Positions 39,201-49,116 of a stretch of DNA of 64,000 nucleotides are shown here, piece by piece. The stretch is from Nostoc edaphicum CCNP1411 (GTDB lineage: Bacteria; Cyanobacteriota; Cyanobacteriia; Cyanobacteriales; Nostocaceae). The first letter of the stretch is position 1, and the number at the start of each line of letters is the position of its first letter. Location: contig NZ_CP054698.1 in NCBI RefSeq assembly GCF_014023275.1, positions 2,976,001 through 3,040,000 of the forward strand. Reading direction: 5' to 3'. A program made the translations under genes and the position numbers. The notes below the pieces were generated by a model that was not told the origin of the DNA, made no database searches, and was given only the letters and a program-made list of their open reading frames with translations.

Positions 39201-41969
39201 ATTTGATGCTATTTCTGCCATTACTAGCTGAACATCAGATTGGCTTGGATGTTTAGGAAACTCCACTCCAAAAAGCTTCAAAAAAGCTAGTGCAGTATTA
39301 ATTCCTTTGAGTGCTTGGTTTTGCGCTCCATAGACTTTAATTTTTACTTTGTAAACTTTAACTTTATCTATGAGAGTTTTCCCTCGTGCCAACACTATCT
39401 CTGCTAACTGCTCGGTTTGCTCAAAGTCGCCGTCCAAGTACGCCGCCTCTGCGGCTGTCTCATACAAAGCTAGGATTAGCTCATATTTCGTCTGCCAACT
39501 ATCATCTGTCAGCAATTGAATACCAGTAGTTAAATACTTCACAGCAGCAAGATAAGCTGTTGATGCTAAAGCTTTACGTCCAGCAATTAGATTCATCTGG
39601 GCCAGTTCATCTCGTTTAGCTTGAGGGGAGATAAATTCCGCTGCGATATTAAATTGATTAACAAGTTCAAAAATCTTTTCTTCCTGTTCTGCAACAGGAA
39701 TATTGTTGAATAATAGTAGCCCAATTTTTAAGTGAATTGGCTTTTTTTCTTCTTCGGTAATTAAAGAATAAGCAGCTTGCTGCACGCGGTCATGGACAAA
39801 TTTATATTTAGGTAACTGTAAATTAGAAATTGGAAATTGTGTAGATTCTATTCCATGAACAATAAATTCTTGATTAGTATTATCTTTTGAAAAGATGTTG
39901 TAATTTTCAGTCTGTGGTAAAACTAGACCATCAAGTAATGCTTGCCACAAGTCTGATGCAGTATCTACTACAGATTTTTCATGGACAAGCGCTAAAGTTT
40001 TTAAGTCAAATTGATTACCAATACAGGCAGCAAGCTTCAGAACTTTTTGGGTATATATGGGCAATTTTTCTATTTGCAGTCCGATAAATTCTACTACATC
40101 ATCTGTGAGAGCTAATTTTTTAACTTTTGAAATATCATATTGCCAATAACCAACATCAAAGTTTAATACGATTAAGCCATCATCGTTTAAAGATTTGAGA
40201 AATTGAACGGAAAAGAAGGGGTTGCCTTTAGTTTTGGCAAAGACCATCTGGGTGAGAGGAACCGCAACTACTTCAGGACAATGTAGGCTATCAGCAATGA
40301 GATGATTTAAGTCACCCTGATTTAATGGTGCTAGGGTGATCGTATTAATAATTGCTCCTGATTGTTCAACCTCCTGTAATGTCAAATAGAGTGGATGTGC
40401 TTTGGAAACTTCATTATCTCGATAGGAACCAACTAACAAGAATCCACCCTTGTTTTCAAACATCTGTTCTGTATCGTTTGATAGAGAAGACAATGCTCTT
40501 TCACACATTAATAACTGAATTAATTTTAAAGAAGCTATATCTGCCCATTGCAAGTCATCAATAAAGAGAACTAAAGGATGTTCTTTCGTTGTGAATATTT
40601 GGATGAATTTTTGAAACAATACATTGAACCGATTTTGGGCAGCACTACCAGACAGTTCTGTAACCGGAGGTTGCTTGCCAATAATTTGTTCGAGTTCAGG
40701 AATTACATCAATAATCACCTGAGTTTGTGTACCCAATTCCCGCAGAATTTTGGCTTTCCAGCGTTGAATTTGGGCATCAGTTTCCGAGAGCAGTTGCCCG
40801 ATTAAATCCCGAAAGGCTTGCACCAATCCTGATAAAGGAATATTGCGTTGAAACTGGTCAAATTTTCCTTTGATGAAGTAACTACGCTGCCGCACAATCG
40901 GTTTGTGGACTTCATTGACCACAGCCGTTTTGCCAATGCCAGAGAAACCCGCGACTAAGATCATTTCTGTTGCCCCCTCTGTAACGCGCTTAAAAGCAGC
41001 AAGTAGGGTTTCAACTTCACTTTGGCGACCATAGAGTTTTTCAGGGATTACGAAACGATCTGAGACGTCTCTCACACCTAGTTCAAAGGGTGCAATATTT
41101 CCTGTTTCTTGCCACTGGTTTTGGCACATCTCTAAGTCATGCTTTAACCCCAAGACACTCTGATAGCGGTCTTCGGCATTTTTTGCCATTAGCTTACTGA
41201 TGATGTCAGACAAAATTGATGGAATATTAGAGTTAATTCGGCTTGCTCTTGGCGGTTGTTTGGCAATGTGAGAGTAAACTAACTCCATCGGATCTTTGCT
41301 GGTGAAGGGTAACTGTCCGGTAAGGAGTTGAAAGAAAGTAACACCAAGGGAATAAAAATCAGTGCGGTAGTCGATACCTCGGTTCATCCTTCCAGTTTGT
41401 TCTGGGGAAATGTAAGCCAGGGTGCCTTCTAAGATGTTGGGATTCGTAAGAAATTGGATTTCTCTTGGTAGGAGGGTGGCAATACTAAAGTCGATGAGTT
41501 TTATTTCATCTGTGGTAGGGTTTATTAGGATATTGGCAGGCTTGATGTCTTTGTGAATGATGCGATCGCGATGCAGTCCTTCAAGGGTAGAAGCAATTTT
41601 AATAGCAATATGGAAAAACTCATTGAGGGAAAGCCAGTTTTCCTTCTTCCCCTTGTCCTCCAGTCGCCAGTCTTGGAGGGAAATGCCGCCAAAATCTTCC
41701 ATTACTAAGACGTAGCTGTTACGGTAGCTTTCTAAGCTATAAGTTTTGACTATGCCAGGAAGCTCAAGGTTTTTGGTGATGATATATTGATTTCGGAACT
41801 GGGCGATTTCCGCGAACGTCGGATATTCGTTCCGCATCAATTTGAGAACGACTGGTTTTTTGTCTTTTTCTCTAATGGCCCGATAAACCAGGGTTTTACT
41901 ACCTGAGTAAATATCCTCGGTAATGCGATAACCAGGAAATGCATATAAAGTATCTAATACTACTAACAT
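36291..41969 (-). CDS. Giant hybrid Ser/Thr kinase - AAA ATPase - GAF - histidine kinase
   Basis: The 1892 residues begin with a Ser/Thr kinase domain (about 10-290: VLK catalytic Lys near 43, [12 protein letters not shown] in place of DFG). A large ATPase follows, with P-loop [10 protein letters not shown] near 343 and [11 protein letters not shown] in the next block. Helical repeats (about 700-1390), a GAF domain (about 1400-1570), a coiled coil and a histidine kinase core ([10 protein letters not shown] near 1618; [29 protein letters not shown]) complete it. This is the HstK-type dual kinase of heterocystous cyanobacteria. Homologues next to Nostoc sesquiterpene synthase/P450 pairs make a regulatory role likely. 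Confidence 0.92.
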   Translation of the reverse strand: MLVVLDTLYAFPGYRITEDIYSGSKTLVYRAIREKDKKPVVLKLMRNEYPTFAEIAQFRNQYIITKNLELPGIVKTYSLESYRNSYVLVMEDFGGISLQDWRLEDKGKKENWLSLNEFFHIAIKIASTLEGLHRDRIIHKDIKPANILINPTTDEIKLIDFSIATLLPREIQFLTNPNILEGTLAYISPEQTGRMNRGIDYRTDFYSLGVTFFQLLTGQLPFTSKDPMELVYSHIAKQPPRASRINSNIPSILSDIISKLMAKNAEDRYQSVLGLKHDLEMCQNQWQETGNIAPFELGVRDVSDRFVIPEKLYGRQSEVETLLAAFKRVTEGATEMILVAGFSGIGKTAVVNEVHKPIVRQRSYFIKGKFDQFQRNIPLSGLVQAFRDLIGQLLSETDAQIQRWKAKILRELGTQTQVIIDVIPELEQIIGKQPPVTELSGSAAQNRFNVLFQKFIQIFTTKEHPLVLFIDDLQWADIASLKLIQLLMCERALSSLSNDTEQMFENKGGFLLVGSYRDNEVSKAHPLYLTLQEVEQSGAIINTITLAPLNQGDLNHLIADSLHCPEVVAVPLTQMVFAKTKGNPFFSVQFLKSLNDDGLIVLNFDVGYWQYDISKVKKLALTDDVVEFIGLQIEKLPIYTQKVLKLAACIGNQFDLKTLALVHEKSVVDTASDLWQALLDGLVLPQTENYNIFSKDNTNQEFIVHGIESTQFPISNLQLPKYKFVHDRVQQAAYSLITEEEKKPIHLKIGLLLFNNIPVAEQEEKIFELVNQFNIAAEFISPQAKRDELAQMNLIAGRKALASTAYLAAVKYLTTGIQLLTDDSWQTKYELILALYETAAEAAYLDGDFEQTEQLAEIVLARGKTLIDKVKVYKVKIKVYGAQNQALKGINTALAFLKLFGVEFPKHPSQSDVQLVMAEIASNLAGRRIEDLINLPEMTEAKILAVMSILSTTHALTYQAIPELFPLILVKQINLSLQYGNAPLSAFVYVNYGLILCALVGDIESGYQFGKLAVNLLSRLQIKEISAKVLGSFHPLVRPWKEQAKEILKPLLEAYSIGIQTGDLEYAAYSLHAYSYCSYFIGRELSGLEQEMANYNNAIRQIKQETVFQWGTVYRQSVLNLLGRAENSSCLIGEVYNEDKMLPIHLETKDGLGLLYLYVSKLHLCYLFHEFHQAVENATLAKKYLDAATGHLVIPVFHFYDSLAGLAVYSDVSGSEQKSILDRVQANQEKMEHWAHHAPMNYLHKYYLVEAERYRIGSKYLEAMEFYDRAILLAKEHEYINEEALAQELTAKFYLEWGKHKIAQTYLIDAYYSYVRWGALAKVDDLAKRYSQLLAPMFQQEKLSIHSSEESTSLHNTSISSLSTLSNQQTVIGSKTSISDSLDLAAFIKASQALSGEIELERLLSTLMEVVMENAGASKCALILSEGDNLALTVTAVCSSSNFDHTHTEFPSTSLESSYDVPITLINYVKRSREILVIDDAMTVSFLVGDSYILSEEPKSLLSIPLLNQGKLIGIIYLENHLTTGAFTRDRIEILKLLTTQAAISLENAILYRNLAQAKESLEEYNHTLEEKVQERTQELNDKNHCLQQTLQELQRTQIQLIQSEKMSSLGQMVAGIAHEINNPINFINGNITHASEYVQDLLDLVVAYQQEYPRPSPLIEEKAEEIDIDFLSEDLPKILDSMKVGSSRIRNIVLGLRNFSRLDESEMKPVDVHEGIDNSLMILQHRFKEKSNFTEIEVIKEYGKLPEVICYPGQLNQVFMNILSNAIDALQEAFFIDHPSLVNDKEQTTKQIDASAASHRVGQIHIFTELTDYNTAIIKIADNGSGMTKAVQQKIFDPFFTTKSVGSGTGLGLSISYQIIVDKHKGSLTCDSTLGKGTEFTIEIPMQQSDI

Positions 41970-42619
41970 TGCAAACTATGCTCATAATTCTTGTTTCTAT
42001 GGCTTATTATTCCCGTGCTAAGACTGTCCGTATCATTAAATAGGCTTTTTTTTTGTTTAATTTGTCTTAAAAAATATAATTTATAATATAATTTTCGCGA
42101 ATATCTGAATCTTGAACTATGTAATTATGGAAAGGCTAACTTTGGTATAAAGCTATAAGGTTTATAAGGATATTGCTACCAAATGTATCTGACAAATATT
42201 TGCTCTTGTTACTTTTTATCTATGGACTAGCTTGCAAATTTTGATGCAGATTTTGGATGAGCAGACTAAATAACAAAAAAGCCTGCCGTTCTCCTTAGCT
42301 TAAGAGGAAACTGTGGCAGGTTTCATGAGTATTGGGCTGATTTTCTAGACTAACAACTGAGTTCAACTCCTTCTCATGTAAAGACGCTATGTGTAGCTGA
42401 CTTCACCATAGGAGTATGGATAATTTAAAATTCAAAATTCAGAAATTATAGAGGTGCAGATAATCGCTAGTTATTTTTTCCTGTTTTTGAATTTTGTTGT
42501 CAACGTTGATTTGTCAACATAAGTGTTTTTGAACTAACTATTTTTACCCGCTTTTAATCGGACACCCGTTATTAGAGACGGTGTATTTTTGGCTGCGATA
42601 ATAATAAGGAGTACAAATG
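41970..42619. other. Intergenic region with a minus-strand terminator
   Basis: The only clear structure is the minus-strand hairpin AAACCTGCC / GGCAGGCTTTTTTG (about 42277-42324), a long stem with a T-run. It would end a transcript from the response-regulator gene (42620-43291). Nothing else is seen. An ATTCAAAATTC repeat is at about 42431. Confidence 0.55.
42276..42324 (-). terminator. Intrinsic terminator on the minus strand
   Basis: The outer stem AACCTGCC/GGCAGGCTT with a partly paired inner TCCTCTTA/TAAGGAGA region is followed on the minus strand by TTTTTTG. It is about 300 bases after the response-regulator stop and could also end an unannotated RNA from the spacer. Confidence 0.65.
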
Positions 42620-43291
42620 CTACTTGATTTTTTGTTTAATAAAAGTCACAACCTGAGTTAGCTGTTTCTTCAAACCATCAATTTCTGCTTGCATTTTGAC
42701 AATTTTCTCGTTCAACGCATTAATTTCTGCGTTGGAGACTCCTCCAGTACTAGGATCTGCGTTGCTTGCCGCCGTAGGCATCGCAGTATTTGCGACACTA
42801 GGGGCTACGTTGCTTGCCACCGTAGGCATCGTAGCAGTTGCAACACCAGAAGCTGTAGCCGTGCTATTTTTAACAGCAACTGCTGCTCCTACTGCTACGA
42901 GTTCTGGGCGCGGCTGTTTCGCCTTGGTCATAGCTAACTTAATTGCGCTAATTAGTTGCTTCTGATCAAAAGGCTTGCCCAGAAATTCAAAATATTCAAA
43001 GGGTTCTGTAATTTTCTCGGTCACCTCTTCCTTGCGACCAGACATAATCACTAAAGGAATTTTCCTTAACTCCGGATCGGCTTGAACTTTCTGGAAAACC
43101 TCCCAGCCACTCATTTTAGGCAACAGGAAATCCAGCATAATCAGGCTGAGTTTTTCCTGAAGGATAAAATTTAGTCCTTCCAAACCATCTTTTGCTTCCA
43201 GTACCTCAAAATTGCCCGGAGGCAACATTTCTCGTACTTTTACTCTGACAACTGTAGTGTCATCGATAACTAAAATCTTGTTGCTTGCCAC
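42620..43291 (-). CDS. Response regulator with repeat-bearing linker and coiled-coil tail
   Basis: The receiver domain (1-120) has the phospho-acceptor Asp54 in IMLDFLLPKM and Lys in FLGKPF. There is no output domain of known type. Residues 130-185 are an Ala/Val/Thr-rich linker holding two copies of a 16-residue unit (…TMPTVASNVAPSVA… and …AMPTAASNADPS…), from a 48-base tandem repeat at about 42750-42845 carrying GTAGGCATCG. The last about 35 residues form a coiled coil. It probably signals by protein contact. It lies beyond the giant kinase, same direction. Confidence 0.85.
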   Translation of the reverse strand: MASNKILVIDDTTVVRVKVREMLPPGNFEVLEAKDGLEGLNFILQEKLSLIMLDFLLPKMSGWEVFQKVQADPELRKIPLVIMSGRKEEVTEKITEPFEYFEFLGKPFDQKQLISAIKLAMTKAKQPRPELVAVGAAVAVKNSTATASGVATATMPTVASNVAPSVANTAMPTAASNADPSTGGVSNAEINALNEKIVKMQAEIDGLKKQLTQVVTFIKQKIK

Positions 43292-43521
43292 GACTGTTTG
43301 CTCTAACAGAAACTATAAGTGTAAATAGCGGCCTTGCCGATTGTCCTTGAGAATCCTCCCACTATATACAAAATTTCTAGCAATTGGGGGATAGTATATT
43401 TCGGTATAAATGACATTGCTAGATGTGTTTTGCAAAACTTCTATTTTTGTTATGGGCAATTTATGTCATCGTGATATTTAAAGCTTAAACTTGCCCCACA
43501 GTTCCTTTGGATCTTGCTTGA

Positions 43522-44442
43522 ATGTCTATGATTTCGTCACAACAAGCCGAACTCAAGTCTGAAATTATGGCAATGCCTAGCTGGTTACGTCGCCCTATTG
43601 GCAAAGCCAGTGAAATCTCTACCGTACAACGCATTATTAAGCAGCGCCAGATTCACACGATTTGCGAAGAAGGACGCTGTCCCAACCGGGGAGAGTGCTA
43701 TGCCCAAAAAACTGCAACTTTCTTACTAATGGGGCCTACTTGCACACGCTCTTGTGCTTTCTGTCAAGTAGATAAAGGTCATGCACCAATGCCTCTTGAT
43801 TTAGAGGAACCCCAAAAGATCGCACAGGCGGTGCAGCTTTTAGGATTGCGTTATGTGGTGCTGACTTCTGTAGCTCGTGATGACTTGCCCGATCAAGGCG
43901 CAGGGCACTTTGTGCAGACGATCGCGACTATCCGCCAGTTAAACCCAGAGACTCAAATTGAGGTGCTGACCCCAGATTTTTGGGGTGGTGCTGGTGTTGG
44001 GGAATCAGGTCAACGCCAGCGGATAGCGATGATTGTGAAAGCCAAACCAGCTTGTTTCAATCACAATATTGAGACAGTACGACGGTTAACTGGGCCAGTG
44101 CGTCGGGGTGCCAAGTACGATCGCTCGCTCTTGGTGCTGGCTATAGTCAAAGAAATCGATCCGACAATTCCCACCAAATCAGGTTTGATGCTAGGACACG
44201 GAGAAACACTTGATGAAGTCGTTGAAGCAATGACCGATTTAAGGGCTGTGGGGTGCGATCGCCTGACTATCGGGCAGTATATGCGTCCAACTCTTGAACA
44301 TCTGCCAGTCCAAAAATATTGGAATCCAGAGGAATTCGAGCAACTTGGCATATTAGCATGGGAAATGGGATTCAATCATGTTCGTTCTGGGCCTCTGGTT
44401 CGCAGTTCCTATCATGCTGGAGAGGAGGGAGTGGGGAAGTAG
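43522..44442 (+). CDS. lipA: Lipoyl synthase
   Basis: A 306-residue radical SAM enzyme. The radical-SAM cluster ligands are C74, C78 and C81 (CTRSCAFC). The auxiliary cluster ligands are C48, C53 and C59 ([12 protein letters not shown]). It inserts two sulfurs into octanoyl chains on lipoyl-dependent enzymes such as the pyruvate dehydrogenase complex, of which pdhB is in this window. A second start at Met16 or Met18 cannot be excluded, but both upstream and downstream residues keep the family pattern. Confidence 0.97.
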   Translation: MSMISSQQAELKSEIMAMPSWLRRPIGKASEISTVQRIIKQRQIHTICEEGRCPNRGECYAQKTATFLLMGPTCTRSCAFCQVDKGHAPMPLDLEEPQKIAQAVQLLGLRYVVLTSVARDDLPDQGAGHFVQTIATIRQLNPETQIEVLTPDFWGGAGVGESGQRQRIAMIVKAKPACFNHNIETVRRLTGPVRRGAKYDRSLLVLAIVKEIDPTIPTKSGLMLGHGETLDEVVEAMTDLRAVGCDRLTIGQYMRPTLEHLPVQKYWNPEEFEQLGILAWEMGFNHVRSGPLVRSSYHAGEEGVGK

Positions 44443-44523
44443 TAGTGCTGAGTGCTGAGTGCTGAGTGCTGAGTGGGAAATCTTACTTCTTTACTCAGAA
44501 CTCGGAACTCGGAACTCGGAACT
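44443..44523. repeat. Heptamer repeats GTGCTGA and ACTCGGA after lipA
   Basis: About four copies of GTGCTGA (44445-44474) are followed by four copies of ACTCGGA (44493-44523). The first block is the reverse complement of the CTCAGCA repeats elsewhere in the window (for example 58105-58134). Confidence 0.9.
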
Positions 44524-44629
44524 GTTGTGCCCAATTCCCAACTTCACACAAATATTCTTAAAGAATTTGGGTATTTGGTACGCCAGTTTGGTATTTCTTA
44601 AAAAGTCCTGACATTAGGAGAATCGCATT

Positions 44630-44767
44630 ATGACTGCTAAAGCTAAGAATTCCGCAGTTGCCGACAGTGGAGCTAAACCTCCCTACGCTTATCGCACAGG
44701 CTGGGCACTGTTCTTATTGGCTATCAATTTCCTGGTAGCAGCCTACTATTTCCACATTATTGAATAA
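44630..44767 (+). CDS. psaX: Photosystem I 4.8 kDa protein PsaX
   Basis: A 45-residue protein: a polar N-terminus followed by PPYAYRTGWALFLLAINFLV and AAYYFHIIE at the C-terminal end. The helix LLAINFLVAAYYF matches PsaX from other cyanobacteria. It is a single-helix peripheral subunit of photosystem I near PsaF/PsaJ. A good Shine-Dalgarno AGGAG (44616-44620) precedes the ATG by nine bases. The gene is too short for most size cut-offs. Confidence 0.92.
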   Translation: MTAKAKNSAVADSGAKPPYAYRTGWALFLLAINFLVAAYYFHIIE

Positions 44768-44788
44768 TTAGAAGTGGAATGGTGCTGC

Positions 44789-45655
44789 TCAAATCGTTCC
44801 TTTGAATAAACCTTTGGGACGAATGAGTAGCACCAAAATCATGATCAATAGTGCTACACCTTGTTTATACTGTGAACCCAGCCAAGGAGTGCTAATTTCC
44901 TGGACGATGCCAATGATAAAAGCTGCTGCGATCGCACCGTAGGGATTGCCAATGCCACCAAGTATTACTGAGGCAAATAATGGTAAAATTAGAAACCAAC
45001 CCATATTGGGGCGCACGGCTGTAATTAACCCATACATACTTCCACCCAATGACGTAAGAGTGCCGGCAATTAGCCAAGTCCAGAAAATTACTCGGTCGAC
45101 ATTGATACCTGAAACCCTAGCTAAGTCCAGATCGTCGGCAACTGCTCGCATTGCCTTGCCAATTTTGGTATTTTGCAGCAGGTAATGCAGCGCCAAAATT
45201 GCTAGCACCGCCAACCCCAATACCAATAATTGATTTTGCGGCACTTTTAAACCCAAAATATCTAAAGCCGGAGTAACAGGTAAATTATAATTTTGGTTCT
45301 TGCCACCCCAGATAAAAATAATCCCATTGCGAAGAAATAAGGCAAGTCCGATAGAAATAATAATCAGCGTAGTGGAAGTAGCACGAATAGAGCGCATCTT
45401 TGACCATAACAACTTTTCCGATAACAGCATTGCTGCTACTGTTCCCACCGCCGCCAAAATCATTGACAGCCAAATATTAACTCCAATAGTGTTTATCAGC
45501 CAAGTCAGATAGGCTCCTAAAGTGAGAAAGTCACCATGAGCAAAGTTCGATAGCCGTAAAATTCCATAGGTAAGAGTGAGTCCGACTGCGGCTAAAGCAA
45601 TAATGCTCCCCACCGCAATCCCATTAACGATTAGTTGGGCGAATTGTGTATCCAT
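44789..45655 (-). CDS. livH: Branched-chain/neutral amino acid ABC transporter permease (LivH family)
   Basis: A 288-residue membrane protein with about eight helices and the LivH signature: VNGIAVGSIIALAAVGLTLT at the start, NFAHGDFLTLGAYL, and the coupling-loop segment MRAVADDLDLARVSGI. In Anabaena the homologue is NatD, one permease of the N-I neutral amino acid transporter. The other subunits (a LivM-type permease, two ATPases and a binding protein) are not adjacent, as is common in Nostoc. The upstream region holds a direct repeat. Confidence 0.9.
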   Translation of the reverse strand: MDTQFAQLIVNGIAVGSIIALAAVGLTLTYGILRLSNFAHGDFLTLGAYLTWLINTIGVNIWLSMILAAVGTVAAMLLSEKLLWSKMRSIRATSTTLIIISIGLALFLRNGIIFIWGGKNQNYNLPVTPALDILGLKVPQNQLLVLGLAVLAILALHYLLQNTKIGKAMRAVADDLDLARVSGINVDRVIFWTWLIAGTLTSLGGSMYGLITAVRPNMGWFLILPLFASVILGGIGNPYGAIAAAFIIGIVQEISTPWLGSQYKQGVALLIMILVLLIRPKGLFKGTI

Positions 45656-45735
45656 AAGTCTTAAGTTGCTTTTAAAAAATTTTAGGTCAGTGGCTCATAA
45701 AATATTTTTTTTGGTCTAGCTGCTAAACTCGACAT

Positions 45736-45776
45736 CATAAGCTATGGTTTATAACAACATAAGTTATGGTTTATAA
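45736..45776. promoter_or_regulatory. 19-bp direct repeats upstream of livH and the hybrid kinase
   Basis: CATAAGCTATGGTTTATAA (45736-45754) recurs at 45758-45776 with one change (C to T). The start-to-start spacing is 22 bases, about two helical turns. Each unit also holds the dyad CATA-NNN-TATG. It lies between divergent genes and could be an operator, but no known consensus is recognised. Confidence 0.45.
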
Positions 45777-45855
45777 ATAAAAAAGAATTGTCGGCTAATA
45801 TACATAGAATCCTATTCGGATTTTTATGCGAAGCTAAACTTGTTCAGCGGTCTAG

Positions 45856-47715
45856 TTGACCATGCAGCAGTATTCAAGCTTATCAGACCAGAACTCACAG
45901 ATAGATGTAACGCCAAAACTTTTGAGAACAATTGAGCAACTTCGCGCACAGCTGTGGCTGGAGAGCAGCTTGAACAAGTTGCAAAGTCGCCTTAATGATT
46001 GCCTGCTTTCTGCTTGTAACACTGTCCCACAGGCAGGAGCCGCACAAGCGGAAATTCTCCAAACTGTGGTTAACGAAATTAACAGTGCTGTTAACAGCAG
46101 TAATCTGGTGCTTGCAGATTGTGCCGTAGGCATCGCTCTGTTTCAACCACAAGAAACTGTTGCCACAGTTTGCTATATTTCTCGTTCTCCATCCCCAAAC
46201 TCACAACCTTTATTTCTAGAAGTGCTGACAGCAGAAAAAAAGCTGCTGTTGAGATTGCAAGAGGTCATAAAACTCGAAGATTTGCAACAGCTTGAGAATC
46301 AACAACCACCCAGTGCTTGGCGGTTGGCTGATGATTCTGGCAGCGTCATAGGTTGGCTAATTATCGCGGCAACGCCCCTAAGCTCTGATCGTGAGTCGCT
46401 CATACAATCACAAGCTCAACTCAGATCACAATTGATGGCAAGGTCTGCCAAGTACTGTACTACAGCTTTGGTGCAACTTAGACACATCCTATCTTGGGAG
46501 CAACGGTATCAACAGTTAAGTAATTCTAATCAAGAATTGGAGCGCACCAATCAACTCAAAAATCAGTTTTTGGCAAATACCAGTCACGAAATTCGCACAC
46601 CACTTAGTTCTATTATTGGTTTTACCCACCTGCTTTTAGCTCCAGGGTACGAACCAACTAGAGAACGCCAGCAAGAGTATTTAAATATCATTCAGTCTAG
46701 CGGCAAGCACCTGCTAGCTCTGATTAATGATATTTTGGATCTCTCTAAAATTGAAGCAAATCAGCTGGAAGTGCAGTGGGAAAAAGTAGATGTGCCAGTG
46801 CTGTGTAGCAACGTTTTGGCACTGGTGAAAGAGAAAGCCGCAAATAAGGGTTTGAAACTGTGCTTAGAACTTGAACCTGATATCACAACCCTAGTAGCTG
46901 ACCCCTTACGACTCAAGCAAATGCTGTTGAATTTACTCTTCAACGCCCTAAAGTTTACTAGTAAAGGAAGTGTTGGTTTACAGGTTGTTTCCAAAGGTGT
47001 ATCTGTGCATTTTACAGTTTGGGATACTGGCAGTGGCATTTCTCAAGAAGACCAAATTCAACTGTTTCAACCCTATTTCCAAATTGCCAAGGCCGTAGCT
47101 GATGGTGTTGAAGGTACTGGTTTGGGTTTAGCAGTGACTCAGAAACTTGCCCAAATTCATGGTGGTTCGGTGAAAGTTGAATCTGAAGTAGATCGCGGCT
47201 CCCGTTTTACCCTCGTACTTCCCCTTAAGCAAGAGGTGGGAGTGGGAGGAGATGAGGAAGTAGGGGAAGATGAGGGAGCAAGGGAAGCAAAATTTTCCTC
47301 ATATCCTCTGCCTTTCACCCCTAGTTCTTCTGTAGAAATTTTGCTGGTAGAAAATGACTTACCCAACGCTGATTTGATGCAAATTTATCTACGTAAATTG
47401 GGATATCAAGTGACTTGGGTTAAGAATGCTGCCGAGATGTGGGAAACTCTAACTGAGTTAGAGCCTGTGGTGATTTTAATGGATGTTTATCTAGCAGATG
47501 GAAATGGTCTTAACTTGGTGCAACAACTGCGAGAACATCCACAATATCGGACGATTCCGGTAATTATTCAAACAGCAATGGCAATGAAAGGCGATCGCGA
47601 AACTTGTCTAGCCGCGGGAGTAGATGACTATATTTCTAAACCAATTGATTTACCACTTTTAGCCAGTCTGGTGGCCAAGTACAGTAAAGCACCAAACTCG
47701 GTTGATGAGGAATGA
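45856..47715 (+). CDS. Hybrid histidine kinase with C-terminal receiver domain
   Basis: The 619 residues hold an N-terminal GAF-like sensor region (about 60-215), a coiled coil (about 215-240), a HisKA domain with His244 (TSHEIRTPLSS) and an ATPase domain (LLFNALKF, DTGSGI, GTGLGLAVT). A Gly/Glu-rich linker (about 460-480) precedes a receiver with Asp543 (LMDVYLADG). A DCAVGIAL segment near 89 is encoded by a GTAGGCATCGC core and may be repeat-derived. The start at 45856 or Met3 (45862) is equally possible. It is divergent from livH. The linker length and sequence suggest repeat insertion there. Confidence 0.9.
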   Translation: MTMQQYSSLSDQNSQIDVTPKLLRTIEQLRAQLWLESSLNKLQSRLNDCLLSACNTVPQAGAAQAEILQTVVNEINSAVNSSNLVLADCAVGIALFQPQETVATVCYISRSPSPNSQPLFLEVLTAEKKLLLRLQEVIKLEDLQQLENQQPPSAWRLADDSGSVIGWLIIAATPLSSDRESLIQSQAQLRSQLMARSAKYCTTALVQLRHILSWEQRYQQLSNSNQELERTNQLKNQFLANTSHEIRTPLSSIIGFTHLLLAPGYEPTRERQQEYLNIIQSSGKHLLALINDILDLSKIEANQLEVQWEKVDVPVLCSNVLALVKEKAANKGLKLCLELEPDITTLVADPLRLKQMLLNLLFNALKFTSKGSVGLQVVSKGVSVHFTVWDTGSGISQEDQIQLFQPYFQIAKAVADGVEGTGLGLAVTQKLAQIHGGSVKVESEVDRGSRFTLVLPLKQEVGVGGDEEVGEDEGAREAKFSSYPLPFTPSSSVEILLVENDLPNADLMQIYLRKLGYQVTWVKNAAEMWETLTELEPVVILMDVYLADGNGLNLVQQLREHPQYRTIPVIIQTAMAMKGDRETCLAAGVDDYISKPIDLPLLASLVAKYSKAPNSVDEE

Positions 47716-47815
47716 GGAGTGGGGAGCAGGGGGAAAATTCCTCTCCTCTGACACTTCCCCCTGCCCCAATGCCCCATGCTCAATGCCCCATAATTCATGA
47801 CTACAATAGTGTTTA

Positions 47816-48679
47816 TTGGGTGCTATAGGGTTTTGGCAGGATTGGGAAATGATGCTTACAGAAAAATTTGAGCAATTAAGAGCCTTATTTAGAGAAATGG
47901 AGCAGGCGTTGATTGCCTACTCTGGGGGCGTTGATAGCACTTTGGTTGCCAAAATTGCTTATGATGTGTTGGGCGATCGCGCTTTGGCTGTCACTGCTGT
48001 TTCTCCTTCGCTATTACCAGAAGAGTTGGAAGACGCCAAAATTCAAGCTGCAACTATTGGGATTCGTCATGAAATCGTCCAGACTCACGAGATGGAAAAT
48101 CCCAATTACACCTCTAACCCGGTTAATCGCTGTTATTTTTGCAAAAGTGAATTGCACGACACTCTCAAACCTTTAGCTTTAGAGTTGGGTTATCCCTATG
48201 TAGTCGATGGGGTAAATGCTGATGATTTGCATGATTATCGCCCAGGAATTCAGGCGGCTAAGGAAAGAGGGGCGCGATCGCCCTTAGCAGAAGTGGGTGT
48301 CAGCAAAGTTGAAGTTCGCCAACTTTCGCAACAACTTGGTTTACCTTGGTGGGATAAACCTGCTCAACCTTGCCTCAGTTCTCGGTTTCCTTACGGTGAA
48401 GAGATTACTGTCGCTAAGTTGCAACGAGTCGGTAGAGGAGAAATGTATCTGCGAAAGCTAGGTTGGCAGAATTTGCGTGTGCGATCGGAAGGGGATACAG
48501 CACGCATTGAATTACCACCAGAACAAATTAAAGAGTTTGTGTTGACTAATGATTTACAAACATTAGTTTCTGCATTCCAAGATTTTGGATTTATCTATGT
48601 AACCTTAGATTTGGAAGGTTATCGTAGCGGTAAGTTGAATCAGGTTTTAAATCGGGAAGCCTTGGGCGTTAAAGCATAA
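47816..48679 (+). CDS. larE: LarE-type ATP-dependent sacrificial sulfur transferase
   Basis: A 287-residue PP-loop enzyme. The ATP-binding SGGVDS is at 36-41 and a CYFC pair lies at 106-109. Cys186 in PCLSSR is at the position of the sacrificial cysteine of Lactiplantibacillus LarE. LarE supplies sulfur for the nickel-pincer nucleotide of lactate racemase. LarB and LarC are not seen nearby. Met12/13 (47849/47852) is a likelier start than 47816 because the PP-loop distance then fits the family. The fold is shared with NAD synthetase and ExsB, but CLSSR fits LarE. Confidence 0.88.
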   Translation: MGAIGFWQDWEMMLTEKFEQLRALFREMEQALIAYSGGVDSTLVAKIAYDVLGDRALAVTAVSPSLLPEELEDAKIQAATIGIRHEIVQTHEMENPNYTSNPVNRCYFCKSELHDTLKPLALELGYPYVVDGVNADDLHDYRPGIQAAKERGARSPLAEVGVSKVEVRQLSQQLGLPWWDKPAQPCLSSRFPYGEEITVAKLQRVGRGEMYLRKLGWQNLRVRSEGDTARIELPPEQIKEFVLTNDLQTLVSAFQDFGFIYVTLDLEGYRSGKLNQVLNREALGVKA

Positions 48680-48689
48680 GATTTTTAAT

Positions 48690-49046
48690 TTATTTGCCTT
48701 CTAGAGAAACTAGAAAGCAACCGTTAATCCTCCAGATATTATCGGGCTGTTTTTCCATGAAATATAAAGCCCTCAAGGGAACTCCATCAGGAGAAAGTAG
48801 CAGCACTGGTTGAGTTATGTTTCCCTGGATGGATGTTACCTTTTCAAAAAAAACAGAACGAGGACGGTATACTGCCGGATAGCTTGTCTTTACCATCTGC
48901 ATAAAATTTTCTGGGTTTCCGAATTGCGCCTGAATTGCTTGACTAGCGAAGGCAAAAGCACCTTGGGCATCATCCTTTTTAAAGGCTGCCAATTGGTGTT
49001 CAATTACAGAACGGATGTTGATGGTATCGCTGTCAGTAACTTCCAT
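48690..49046 (-). CDS. DUF4864-family protein
   Basis: I start at the Met at 49046 (118 residues) because the 13 extra residues from 49085 (STTGCAYAILTF) are encoded by a GCGTAGGCGCAGCCCGTCGT dispersed repeat. The protein has the SnoaL-like DUF4864 layout: IRSVIEHQLAAFKKDDAQGAF at the start, ASQAIQAQFGNPENFMQMV, a strand-rich second half and RINGCFLVSL at the end. No signal peptide. Function not established. It is convergent with larE, with ten bases between stops. Confidence 0.8.
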   Translation of the reverse strand: MEVTDSDTINIRSVIEHQLAAFKKDDAQGAFAFASQAIQAQFGNPENFMQMVKTSYPAVYRPRSVFFEKVTSIQGNITQPVLLLSPDGVPLRALYFMEKQPDNIWRINGCFLVSLEGK

Positions 49047-49116
49047 AAATGTCAAAATTGCGTAGGCGCAGCCCGTCGTAGACATCGCTCAAAATGTCGG
49101 TCAAGCGATCGCTCAA

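Noticed and set aside
44443..44523. Possible CRISPR array
   Set aside because: The units are seven bases in direct tandem with no spacers, so they are heptamer repeats. No cas genes are in the window.
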